DNA from: Kytococcus schroeteri
GTDB taxonomy: Bacteria; Actinomycetota; Actinomycetes; Actinomycetales; Dermatophilaceae
Assembly (NCBI RefSeq): GCF_042433515.1
Contig: NZ_JBHLVH010000028.1
Location: 1-64,000, forward strand
Length of the DNA stretch: 64,000 nt
Direction of reading: 5' to 3'
Below, one piece after another: positions 36,122 through 44,589 of this stretch. The position numbers were made by a program, and so were the translations under genes. How positions within the stretch are numbered: the stretch's first letter is position 1; the number at the start of each line of letters is the position of its first letter. The notes below the pieces were generated by a model. The model did no database searches, was not told the origin of the DNA, and saw nothing but the letters and a program-made list of their open reading frames with translations.

Positions 36122-38617
36122 TCAACGGGAGATGCTGCGACGCCCCGCGTCCTGGCGCACCTTGGGGCGGCGCACCGTGGCCCGGGCGCCGTGCACCACC
36201 ACCCCGTCGGCCCGCACCTCCACCGGGCTCAACTGCAGCTCGGCGAGCTCGGGCACCGCGTCGGCCAGCACGGCCACGCGCGCCAGCAGGTCCTCCAGGG
36301 CGGCCCGGTCCACGCCGCGCGCGGTGAGCAGGCGGCTGCCCTGCAGGGAGTCCACGAGGTCGTGCACGTCGGCGTCGGTGAGCGGCGGCACCCGGTAGGA
36401 GGGGGTGCCGAGCAGCTCGGCGGTGCGCCCGTGGAAGCGCAGCGAGACCACCGGGCCGAAGAGCGGGTCCTCCACCGCCTCCACCACCAGCGGCACCACC
36501 TCGCCCGGCCAGCCCGCGGCCGGCTCCCCGGGGGCCGCCGGGTCGTGCTCGATGCCCACGGCGGACAGCAGGTCCTCGAGCTCCTCGGGGCGCAGCTCCC
36601 GGCCGGCCGGGGCCGAGCGCAGCGCGTCGCCGGCCACCTCCTGCGCGGCGTCCAGCGACTGCCAGGTGACCCCCTCGGGCTGCACCAGGGTGCCCCGCGA
36701 GGAGCGGCGCCAGGCGGCGTAGCGCTCCACGGCGTTGAGCGCCCGCACCGCGTCCTCGGGGGTCATGTACGCCGGCACCACCTCGGTGACGGGACCCTCC
36801 GGGGTGTCCTTGGTGGCCGAGAGGGTCTCGTCGACGCCGTCCATGCCCGTCATCGTGGTCAGGCAGGGCTTGTCCTGGTCGAGGGCCACCCGGCCCACCG
36901 TGCGGGCCAGGTCCGTGCCGTCGCCCACCAGCGGCGGGATGAACACCGCGAGCACCGCGTGCACGGACGGGTCGGCGAAGGCCTCCTCCAGCGCGGCGGC
37001 CACCTCCTCCATCGAGGCGTCGTGCGCGAGCGAGGCGGGCTCGCGGGCCATCTCCAGCCCCCAGCCCACGCACGCGTCGGCGGCCAGGGCGGCCAGCGAG
37101 CTGGAGTTACCCACGATGGCCACGCCACGCCCCTCCGGCAGCGGCTGGTGCAGCGCCAGCTGGGCCACGTTGAACATCTGGTGCAGGTTGCTCACGCGGA
37201 TCACGCCGCTCTGGCGCAGCATCGCGTCCAGCGCCTCCGGGCTGGCCTGGCTGCGGCGGATGAGGTGCCCCGGCGGCACGCCGTAGCCCGAGGTGCCGGA
37301 CTTGATGACGATGACCGGCTTGCGCGCGGCCAGCCGCTGCGAGATGCGGAAGAACTTGCGGGCGTTGCCCAGGGTCTCCAGGTAGAGCCCCACCGCGGCG
37401 GTGTCCTCGTCGTCGATCCAGTACTGCATGAGGTCGTTGCCCGAGACGTCCGCACGGTTGCCCGCCGAGACGAAGGTGGACAGGCCCACGCCGCGCTGCC
37501 GCGCCATCTGCGTCACCGAGACGCCCAGCGCACCGGACTGGGCGAAGAGCCCGAACCGCCCCCGCACGGACGGCGCGCCCAGCGTGGCGTTGAGCGAGAC
37601 CTCCTGCGCGGAGTTGCTCAGCCCGTAGGAGTTGGGGCCCACCAGGCGCATGCCGTGCCAGTGCACCAGCCGCAGCAGCTCGCGCTGGCGCCGCGCCCCC
37701 TCCTCGCCGGCCTCGGCGAACCCGGCCGAGACCACGAGCACTGAGCGCACCCCGATGGCGGCGCAGTCGGCCACCACCTCGTGCACCTTCTCGGCCGGCA
37801 GGGCGACGATCGCCAGGTCCACCGGGCCCTCGACCTCTCGCACGCTGGGCGTGGTGGTGATGCCCAGCAGCTCGGGCACCTCGGGGTGCACCACCTCCAG
37901 GCGCCCGGTGTACCCGCCGGCCACGATCTCCTCGAGCACCTTGTGCCCGATGGTGCCCTCGCGCCGCGAGACGCCGATCATCACCACCGACTCCGGGCGC
38001 AGCACGCGGGCCACCGAGCGGGACTCGGCGCGCTGCTCGCGGGCCTCGCGGACGGTGCGGGAGGTCTCGTTGGGCTGGATCTCGAAGGACACCGCGATGA
38101 CGCCGTCCTCGAAGCGGTGGGCCACCTCGTAACCGGCCTCGGTGAAGACGTTCATCATCTGGCGGTTCTCGGGCAGCACGTCGGCGGTGAAGCGCCCCAG
38201 GCCCAGCTCGTCGCCGATGGCGGCCAGATGCTCCAGCATCACCGAGCCCAGGCCGCGGCCCTGGTGGGCGTCGGCCACGTTGAAGGCGACCTCGGCGGTC
38301 GTCGGGTCGAGGCGGTCGAAGCGCGCGATGGCGATGATCTCCCCGCCGATCTCGGCCACCAGGGCCACCCGCTGGTCCTGGTCCACCTGGGTGAAGCGGT
38401 CCAGGTCGCGGGCCGAGAGCTCGGGGATGGTGGCGAAGAAGCGCAGGTAGCGCGAGCGCTCGGACTGGCGCCGGTGGAACGCGGCCACGGCCTCCCGGTC
38501 CCCCGGGCTGATGGGCCGCAGGTGGGCCACGGCGCCGTCACGCAGCACCACGTCCGTCACCCACGTGGCAGCACGGTCCGCCCTGATCTGCTCGGTGGTG
38601 GGGGCGACCTCGTCCAT
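36122..38617 (-). CDS. Protein lysine acetyltransferase of the Pat type (GNAT plus ADP-forming acyl-CoA synthetase-like domains)
   Basis: The 831-residue protein has an N-terminal GNAT domain (about 15-185; acetyl-CoA loop in DAHQGRGLGSVMLEHL). A CoA-binding domain follows (about 200-320; VMIGVSRREGTIGHKVLEE), then succinyl-CoA-synthetase-like domains (QSGALGVSV, SAGNRADVSGND, VGNSSSLAALAADA), and a shortened ATP-grasp-like end (from about 680). The domain order with GNAT first is that of actinobacterial PatA proteins, the reverse of E. coli Pat. Such enzymes acetylate and switch off AMP-forming acyl-CoA synthetases. The divergent neighbour 99 bases away is one, so it is a plausible target. 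Confidence 0.9.
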   Translation of the reverse strand: MDEVAPTTEQIRADRAATWVTDVVLRDGAVAHLRPISPGDREAVAAFHRRQSERSRYLRFFATIPELSARDLDRFTQVDQDQRVALVAEIGGEIIAIARFDRLDPTTAEVAFNVADAHQGRGLGSVMLEHLAAIGDELGLGRFTADVLPENRQMMNVFTEAGYEVAHRFEDGVIAVSFEIQPNETSRTVREAREQRAESRSVARVLRPESVVMIGVSRREGTIGHKVLEEIVAGGYTGRLEVVHPEVPELLGITTTPSVREVEGPVDLAIVALPAEKVHEVVADCAAIGVRSVLVVSAGFAEAGEEGARRQRELLRLVHWHGMRLVGPNSYGLSNSAQEVSLNATLGAPSVRGRFGLFAQSGALGVSVTQMARQRGVGLSTFVSAGNRADVSGNDLMQYWIDDEDTAAVGLYLETLGNARKFFRISQRLAARKPVIVIKSGTSGYGVPPGHLIRRSQASPEALDAMLRQSGVIRVSNLHQMFNVAQLALHQPLPEGRGVAIVGNSSSLAALAADACVGWGLEMAREPASLAHDASMEEVAAALEEAFADPSVHAVLAVFIPPLVGDGTDLARTVGRVALDQDKPCLTTMTGMDGVDETLSATKDTPEGPVTEVVPAYMTPEDAVRALNAVERYAAWRRSSRGTLVQPEGVTWQSLDAAQEVAGDALRSAPAGRELRPEELEDLLSAVGIEHDPAAPGEPAAGWPGEVVPLVVEAVEDPLFGPVVSLRFHGRTAELLGTPSYRVPPLTDADVHDLVDSLQGSRLLTARGVDRAALEDLLARVAVLADAVPELAELQLSPVEVRADGVVVHGARATVRRPKVRQDAGRRSISR

Positions 38618-38681
38618 GGCCCCAGTGTGGCAGGCGCCCTCCGGGCGGCCGCCACCGCTCCGGACACCCCGGCCCCTGTCA

Positions 38682-38697
38682 TGTGACGCCGGTCACC
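38682..38697 (+). promoter_or_regulatory. CRP/GlxR-like box at the acyl-CoA synthetase promoter
   Basis: TGTGACGCCGGTCACC fits the TGTGA-N6-TCACA consensus with one mismatch at the last base. A TANNNT -10 candidate (TAGGTT, 38705-38710) follows after seven bases and the ATG is at 38717. The box occupies the -35 position, so a CRP-family protein would act as a class II activator or as a repressor. A near-identical box stands before atoE. Confidence 0.6.
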
Positions 38698-38716
38698 TGG
38701 CGGGTAGGTTTCCCCC

Positions 38717-40495
38717 ATGAGCACTCCCACCGACACCTTCCGGGACGCCCGCGACGCCGTCCTGGCCCTGCACGACGCCGACGACGCGGCCGTGGACGCC
38801 TTCGCCGCGCCCCGCCTCACCGAGTTCAACTGGGGTCTTCACCACATCGATGCCGTGGCCGCCGGACCGCGCGCCGACGAGCCGGCCCTGCGCATCGTGG
38901 ACGTGGTGAAGGACGGCACCCGCACCCACCAGCTCACCTGGGCGGAGGTCTCCCGCACCTCCTCGCAGATGGCCAGCTGGCTGCGCGAGGTGGGCGTGGC
39001 CCAGGGCGACCGCGTGCTGGTGATGCTGGGCAACCAGACCGAGCTGTGGCAGGTGATGGTGGGCTGCATCAAGCTGGGCGCCCAGGTCATCCCGGCCACC
39101 ACGCTGCTCACCCCCGAGGACCTCACCGACCGCGTGGCCCGCGGGAAGGTCAAGCACGTCATCACCACCGCCGGCGAGGCACACACCTTCGCCAAGGTGG
39201 ACGGCGACTTCCAGCGCATCGCCGTCTGCGGCGAGGGCGACACGCCCGAGGGCTGGCTGCGCCTGGAGGACTTCCACGCCGCGAGCGCCGACTTCACCCC
39301 CGACGCGCCCACCATGGCCGACGACACGATGCTGCTGTACTTCACCTCCGGCACCACGAGCGCGCCCAAGCTCGTGGAGCACACCCACTCCAGCTACACG
39401 GTGGGCGCCCTGTCCACGATGTTCTGGGTGGGCCTGCGCCCCGGCGACGTGCACGTGAACATCTCCTCCCCCGGCTGGGCCAAGCACGCGTGGAGCTCGC
39501 TGTTCACCCCGTGGACCGCCGAGGCCACGATCCTCGTGGTCAACCAGCCGCGCTTCGACGCGAAGGCCCTGCTGGAGGTGCTGGCCGCCGAGGGCGCCAC
39601 CACCTTCTGCGCCCCGCCCACGGTGTACCGCATGCTCATCCAGCAGGACCTCGCCGCCTGGCGCGAGAAGCTGGCCCTGCGCGAGATGGTGGGCGCCGGC
39701 GAGCCGCTCAACCCCGAGGTGATCCGCGCCGTGGAGAAGGGCCTGGGCATCACCATCCGCGACGGCTTCGGCCAGACCGAGACCACCGCGCAGATCGGCA
39801 ACGCGCCGGGTCGCCCGCTCAAGCCGGGTTCCATGGGCCGCCCCCTGCCGGGCTACGACGTGGTGCTGCTCGACCAGGCCACCGGGGCCGAGGTGACCAC
39901 CCCCGGCGAGGAGGGCGAGCTGTGCCTGCGCCTCGATGGCCCCAAGGGACGCCCCATCGGGCTGATGGTGGGCTACCACGGCGACGAGCAGAAGACCGCT
40001 GACGCGATGCGCGACGGGGCGTACCACACCGGTGACGTGGCGGTGCGCGACGAGGACGGCTACATCACCTACGTGGGCCGCGCCGACGACGTGTTCAAGG
40101 CCAGCGACTACCGCATCAGCCCGTTCGAGGTGGAGTCCGTGCTCATCGAGCACGAGCTCGTGGCCGAGGCGGCCGTGGTCCCCTCGCCGGACCCGACGCG
40201 CCTGTCGGTGCCCAAGGCCTACGTGGTGCTGGTCGAGGGCACCGAGCCGAGTCGCGAGATCGCCGGGTCGATCCTCGCCTACTGCCGCGCCAACCTGGCT
40301 CCGTACAAGCGCGTCCGCCGCCTGGAGTTCGGCGAGCTGCCGAAGACCGTCTCCGGCAAGATCCGCCGGGTGGAGCTCAAGGCACGGGAGAACGAGTTCC
40401 ACCCCGTGGGCGACGACCCCGCCGAGCGCGCCAGCGAGTGGGAGTTCTGGGAGAGCGACTTCCCCGACCTCAAGGGCTGTGCAGGAGGCCGGTGA
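38717..40495 (+). CDS. AMP-forming acyl-CoA synthetase (medium-chain acyl-CoA ligase-like)
   Basis: It activates a short- or medium-chain carboxylate to acyl-CoA through an acyl-AMP. The 592 residues include the P-loop YFTSGTTSAPKLVEH (about 210-225), the GWAKHAWSSLFTPW stretch typical of the MACS subgroup, DGFGQTET (about 350), GYHTGD-type YHTGDVAVRDEDGYITYVGR, and the C-terminal catalytic lysine in LPKTVSGKIRR. That lysine lies in the recognised target motif of Pat acetyltransferases, one of which is encoded divergently. ATG at 38717, after GTAGG. A CRP-like box is at 38682. Confidence 0.9.
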   Translation: MSTPTDTFRDARDAVLALHDADDAAVDAFAAPRLTEFNWGLHHIDAVAAGPRADEPALRIVDVVKDGTRTHQLTWAEVSRTSSQMASWLREVGVAQGDRVLVMLGNQTELWQVMVGCIKLGAQVIPATTLLTPEDLTDRVARGKVKHVITTAGEAHTFAKVDGDFQRIAVCGEGDTPEGWLRLEDFHAASADFTPDAPTMADDTMLLYFTSGTTSAPKLVEHTHSSYTVGALSTMFWVGLRPGDVHVNISSPGWAKHAWSSLFTPWTAEATILVVNQPRFDAKALLEVLAAEGATTFCAPPTVYRMLIQQDLAAWREKLALREMVGAGEPLNPEVIRAVEKGLGITIRDGFGQTETTAQIGNAPGRPLKPGSMGRPLPGYDVVLLDQATGAEVTTPGEEGELCLRLDGPKGRPIGLMVGYHGDEQKTADAMRDGAYHTGDVAVRDEDGYITYVGRADDVFKASDYRISPFEVESVLIEHELVAEAAVVPSPDPTRLSVPKAYVVLVEGTEPSREIAGSILAYCRANLAPYKRVRRLEFGELPKTVSGKIRRVELKARENEFHPVGDDPAERASEWEFWESDFPDLKGCAGGR

Positions 40496-40559
40496 CACCG
40501 ACGGATGGGCTCCATGCGAGAATGCTTTCAATAACACTTCTCAAAAGGAGCCCTTCGTC

Positions 40560-43500
40560 GTGTCCCTGCACCGCCGCCCCCACGCAGCTGGTCTGACCGC
40601 GCTCACCATCCTGTGCCTGACCGGCTCGATGGTGTCGCTGTCGCCCGCCGGCGCCGCCCCCACCGTCCCGCCGACCGCGCAGAACGACAGCCCCCCAAGC
40701 ACCACCGCCCTGGAGGAGCTCACCACGCTCCCCCCGCAGCAGACGCCGGCTGACCGCAGCTGGTCCGACGGCCTGTACGTGGTGGTGACCGCCGACGAGC
40801 CGATCGCCACCTACACCGGGGGCGTGAAGGGCCTGTCCGCCACCGCTGGGAAGGCCGGGGACGCCCGCCCGTCAGCCGTGCGCGCCTATGCCCAGCACCT
40901 GACCAGCCAGCAGGACGCGGTGCTCTCTCGCGTGGACGCACCCCGCCCGGTGGAGCGCTACACCCACGCCCTCTCCGGGGTTGCCGTGGAGCTCACCGCG
41001 GAGCAGGCCCGGAAGCTGTCCGCCGACCCGCGCGTGCTGTCGGTGACCGAGAACCGTCTGGAGACCCTCCACACCGACCAGTCCCCCGAGATGCTGGGAC
41101 TCACGGGCCCCGACGGCGTGTGGAAGCACGCCGGCGACACCCAGGGCCAGGGCGTCGTCGTCGGCGTGATCGACTCCGGCATCAACCCGGCCAACCCCTC
41201 CTTCGACGACGCCGGCATGACCGCGCCGCCGGCCGACTGGCGCGGAGCGTGCAAGAGCGAGACCCCCGCCGACTTCCCCGAGAGCACGTGCGACAACAAG
41301 ATCATCGGTGCCAAGGTCTTCCGTGAGGGCCTGGGCGAGCACAAGCTCGCCGACCACGAGTCCCACTCGCCGCTGGACGTCCACGGCCACGGCTCGCACA
41401 CCGCCAGCACCGCCACCGGTGCCGCCGGCACCAAGGTGTCGGTCAACGGCCTGCCGTCCGGCCCCATCTCCGGCATGGCACCGAAGGCGCACGTGGCGGC
41501 CTACAAGGCCTGCTGGGAGCTCGCCGAAGGCCGAGGTGTTTGTCCGACCGTGGACACCACCGCGGCCATCGACGCCGCCGTGGCCGACGGGGTCGACATC
41601 ATCAACTACTCGATCTCCGGCACCGACCGCGACCTGCGCGACCCGGTCGAGGTGGCCTTCATGAACGCCGCCGCCAGCGGCGTGTTCGTCGCGGCCTCGT
41701 CGGGCAACGACGGCCCCAAGGAGGCCACCACCAACCACCCCTCCCCGTGGGTGACCACCGTGGCCGCCGGTGCACACGCCGAGCACCGCAAGACGCTGGT
41801 CACCGGCGACGGCCAGCGCTACGAAGGGTCCTCCATGACACCGCCCCTGCCGCAGGAGGCCCCGCTGGTGCTCGCCGACGAGGTGGCCCCCGAGAACGCC
41901 TCGCCCAGCACCGAGTGCCGCGCCGGGACGCTGGACCCGGCCAAGGTCAAGGGCACGATCGTGGTGTGCGACCGCAGCGAGGCCAACCCGATGGATCAGT
42001 CCCGGGCGGTGAAGGACGCCGGTGGCGTGGGCATGGTGCTGGTCAACACCGAGCCCGGGGACACCCTTACCCACGACCACTGGGTGCCCACCGTGCACCT
42101 GGACTCCTCCGCGCGCAAGGGCCTGCGGGCCTACGCCCGCGGCTCCGAGGCCACGGCCTCGCTGGTGGACGAGCACGGGGACTCCTCCACCGTGCCCAGT
42201 CTGGCCGACTTCTCCTCCCGCGGCCCGACGAACGCTGCGCAGGGCAATCTGCTCAAGCCCGACCTCACGGCCCCGGGTGTGGACGTCCTGGCCGCCTGGT
42301 CCTCCGCGGAGCGTGGCCGCCCCGTGGCCAGGCACGTCTCGGGCACGTCCATGTCCGCACCGCACGTGGCCGGCCTGGCCGCCCTGGTCAAGCAGGCCCA
42401 CCCGGACTGGTCCCCGATGGCGATCAAGTCGGCCATGATGACCACCTCCCGGAAGATGACCGGCCCGGACGACAACCACCCCTTCGGGGGCGGCGCCGGC
42501 TTCGTCGAGCCACGGGCCTTCCTGGACCCCGGTCTCGTCGTGGACTCCGACGCCTCGGACTGGGAGCGCCTCCTGGCCGGACAGGGTGCGCGGATGGGCC
42601 AGGACGTCGACCCCATCAAGCCGTGGCAGCTGAACACCCCGTCCATCGCGCTCGGCGGCCTCCTCGGCGAGCAGACCGTCACCCGCACGGTCACCAACAC
42701 CACCGGCAGGACCACCACCTGGACCCCGAAGGTGTCCGGCCTGGACGGCGTGGAGACGTCCGTCTCCCCCCAGCGTCTCACTCTGGCCCCCGGTGAGTCC
42801 GGCACCGTGACCTTGACCTTCACCGACACCGGCATGCCGGCCCAGCAGTGGGTCACCGGCCGACTCGACCTGACCGCCAGCGGGGTGAACCCCTTCCACC
42901 TGCCCATCGCGCTGCGCTCCGAGGCGGTGCAGATGCCCAGTCATGTGCTGGGTCACGCCGGTCAGTCGACCGTGCCGGTGGAGCTGCGTTCCTCGCGCAA
43001 GCGCGACGTGGCCCTGCGGACCCACGGGATGGTCCCGGGACGTGAGTGGCGCGGCACCGTGCGCCAGGACAAGGGTGAGGAGTGGACGGGTCGCGAGAAG
43101 GAGGCCTACCGCGTGCCCTTCGAGGCGAAGATCGGTGACGTGTTCTGGGCCGAGATCGAGTCCGACGACCCGAACGTGAACCTGGACCTGACCATCACCT
43201 GGAAGGAGTTCCCCGGGTACCCGCTGGACCGCGGGCGCACCCCCGCCGCCAACGAGCGCCTCATCGTGCCGAGCATCGGCACCGACGCGGACTTCGAGCT
43301 GCACGTGACCGGTACCGACCTCAAGGGCAAGGAGTCCACCGACTTCACCCTGCGGCTGTTCGTCCTGTCGCCCGACGCGGCCGACGCGGGCAACCTCGCC
43401 TTCAAGAGCCCGGTGCACCTGCCCCGCATCGCGCCGCACACCGCCGAGGGCGCGGTGTCCGTCGACGACCCCACCAAGGCCTGGCTGGGGATGGTCGAGA

Positions 43501-44465
43501 TGGAGCCGGCCGAGGGCGGTGAGCCGCTGGCCCGCACACTGGTGCACCTGGACCCCTCGAAGGCGGAGAAGGTCTCCCGCGTGGGCGGCGCCAACCGTTA
43601 CGCCACCGCAGCCCGCCTGGCCCGCAGCATGAAGGGCGACCACGACACGGTGTACGTGGCCTCCGGCCAGGACCACCCTGACGCCCTGGCCGGCGCATCG
43701 GTGGCCTCCAGCAAGAATGCTCCGCTGCTACTCACCCGTCGCGACCGTCTGCCGGCCGAGACCCGCGAGGCACTGGCCCAGATCGGCCCCCGCAAGGTGG
43801 TCATCCTGGGCGGCGAGAAGGCCGTGAGCCGTGAGGTGGCCGACCAGTTGGCGGCCGGTGGCAGGACGGTCGAGCGCGTCGCCGGCGCCAACCGCTACGC
43901 GACCGCGGCCCGTCTCACTGCCGGGCACGACGCCCCGGTGGACACCGTGTACCTCGCCTCCGGTCAGGACTACCCCGACGCCCTCACCGGTGCTGCCGTG
44001 GCCGGTGCCCAGGACGCGCCGCTGCTGCTCACCCGGGGCGACCGCCTGCCCACCGAGACCCGCAAGGCACTTCAGCGGATGCGTCCCGACCGGGTCGTCA
44101 TCCTCGGTGGTCGCCAGGTGGTGAAGGGCTCGGTCTTCGCCGAGGCGGGCGAGTATGCCGACGCGGTGCGCCGCATCGGCGGCGCCGACCGCTACGAGAC
44201 GGCCGAGTTGGTGGCACGGTCGGTCAAGAAGGACCCCTACCAGGTGTTCGTCGCCTCCGGTGAGAACTACCCCGACGCCCTGACCGCCGCCGCCGTGGCC
44301 GGCACGCAGGACACCGCCGTGCTGCTGACGCGCAGTGACCGTCTGCCCGAGCCGACCTCGCGGGCCGTCACCCGCCTCTCGCCGTGGGTCTCCACGGTGG
44401 TCGGTGGCGCCACGGCCGTGGGCGACAAGGTCGTCCAGGCCCTGCGCGGCATCACCCGCCGCTGA
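40560..44465 (+). CDS. Secreted subtilisin-like serine protease with three CWB2 cell-wall-binding repeats
   Basis: The 1301-residue exported protease begins with a signal peptide (VSLHRRPHAAGLTALTILCL, cleaved near AGAA), then an I9-type propeptide (about 60-150). The S8 catalytic domain has Asp in GVIDSGI (about 205), His in HGHGSHTAS (about 277) and Ser in SGTSMSAPHVAG (about 597), with a protease-associated domain inserted near 430-530. An Fn3-like domain follows (about 680-800) and a further beta region. Three CWB2 repeats begin near 1003, 1103 and 1203 (VGGANRYATAARL, VAGANRYATAARL, IGGADRYETAELV), likely holding it on the cell wall. GTG at 40560 follows AAAAGGAG. It probably digests external protein. 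Confidence 0.93.
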   Translation: MSLHRRPHAAGLTALTILCLTGSMVSLSPAGAAPTVPPTAQNDSPPSTTALEELTTLPPQQTPADRSWSDGLYVVVTADEPIATYTGGVKGLSATAGKAGDARPSAVRAYAQHLTSQQDAVLSRVDAPRPVERYTHALSGVAVELTAEQARKLSADPRVLSVTENRLETLHTDQSPEMLGLTGPDGVWKHAGDTQGQGVVVGVIDSGINPANPSFDDAGMTAPPADWRGACKSETPADFPESTCDNKIIGAKVFREGLGEHKLADHESHSPLDVHGHGSHTASTATGAAGTKVSVNGLPSGPISGMAPKAHVAAYKACWELAEGRGVCPTVDTTAAIDAAVADGVDIINYSISGTDRDLRDPVEVAFMNAAASGVFVAASSGNDGPKEATTNHPSPWVTTVAAGAHAEHRKTLVTGDGQRYEGSSMTPPLPQEAPLVLADEVAPENASPSTECRAGTLDPAKVKGTIVVCDRSEANPMDQSRAVKDAGGVGMVLVNTEPGDTLTHDHWVPTVHLDSSARKGLRAYARGSEATASLVDEHGDSSTVPSLADFSSRGPTNAAQGNLLKPDLTAPGVDVLAAWSSAERGRPVARHVSGTSMSAPHVAGLAALVKQAHPDWSPMAIKSAMMTTSRKMTGPDDNHPFGGGAGFVEPRAFLDPGLVVDSDASDWERLLAGQGARMGQDVDPIKPWQLNTPSIALGGLLGEQTVTRTVTNTTGRTTTWTPKVSGLDGVETSVSPQRLTLAPGESGTVTLTFTDTGMPAQQWVTGRLDLTASGVNPFHLPIALRSEAVQMPSHVLGHAGQSTVPVELRSSRKRDVALRTHGMVPGREWRGTVRQDKGEEWTGREKEAYRVPFEAKIGDVFWAEIESDDPNVNLDLTITWKEFPGYPLDRGRTPAANERLIVPSIGTDADFELHVTGTDLKGKESTDFTLRLFVLSPDAADAGNLAFKSPVHLPRIAPHTAEGAVSVDDPTKAWLGMVEMEPAEGGEPLARTLVHLDPSKAEKVSRVGGANRYATAARLARSMKGDHDTVYVASGQDHPDALAGASVASSKNAPLLLTRRDRLPAETREALAQIGPRKVVILGGEKAVSREVADQLAAGGRTVERVAGANRYATAARLTAGHDAPVDTVYLASGQDYPDALTGAAVAGAQDAPLLLTRGDRLPTETRKALQRMRPDRVVILGGRQVVKGSVFAEAGEYADAVRRIGGADRYETAELVARSVKKDPYQVFVASGENYPDALTAAAVAGTQDTAVLLTRSDRLPEPTSRAVTRLSPWVSTVVGGATAVGDKVVQALRGITRR

Positions 44466-44483
44466 GCCGATCCACTCCGGCGC

Positions 44484-44532
44484 CCGCCCCCGTCTTCCGG
44501 TGGTCCAGCAGACCACCGGAAGACGGGGGCGG
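44484..44532 (+). terminator. Very strong terminator hairpin after the protease gene
   Basis: Arms 44484-44505 and 44511-44532 pair without mismatch (22 bp) around the loop CAGCA. It starts 18 bases after the stop codon. Confidence 0.85.
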
Positions 44533-44589
44533 CCTCGTGCCCGGGGCAGTGCGTGCCGGTCCCCCGGCGCGGCGGGCGGATGACGCATC

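Noticed and set aside
36084..37073. Upstream extension of the DUF5998 frame
   Set aside because: It lies inside the Pat gene in another frame and is low-complexity; starts at 36083 or 36074 fit the family.
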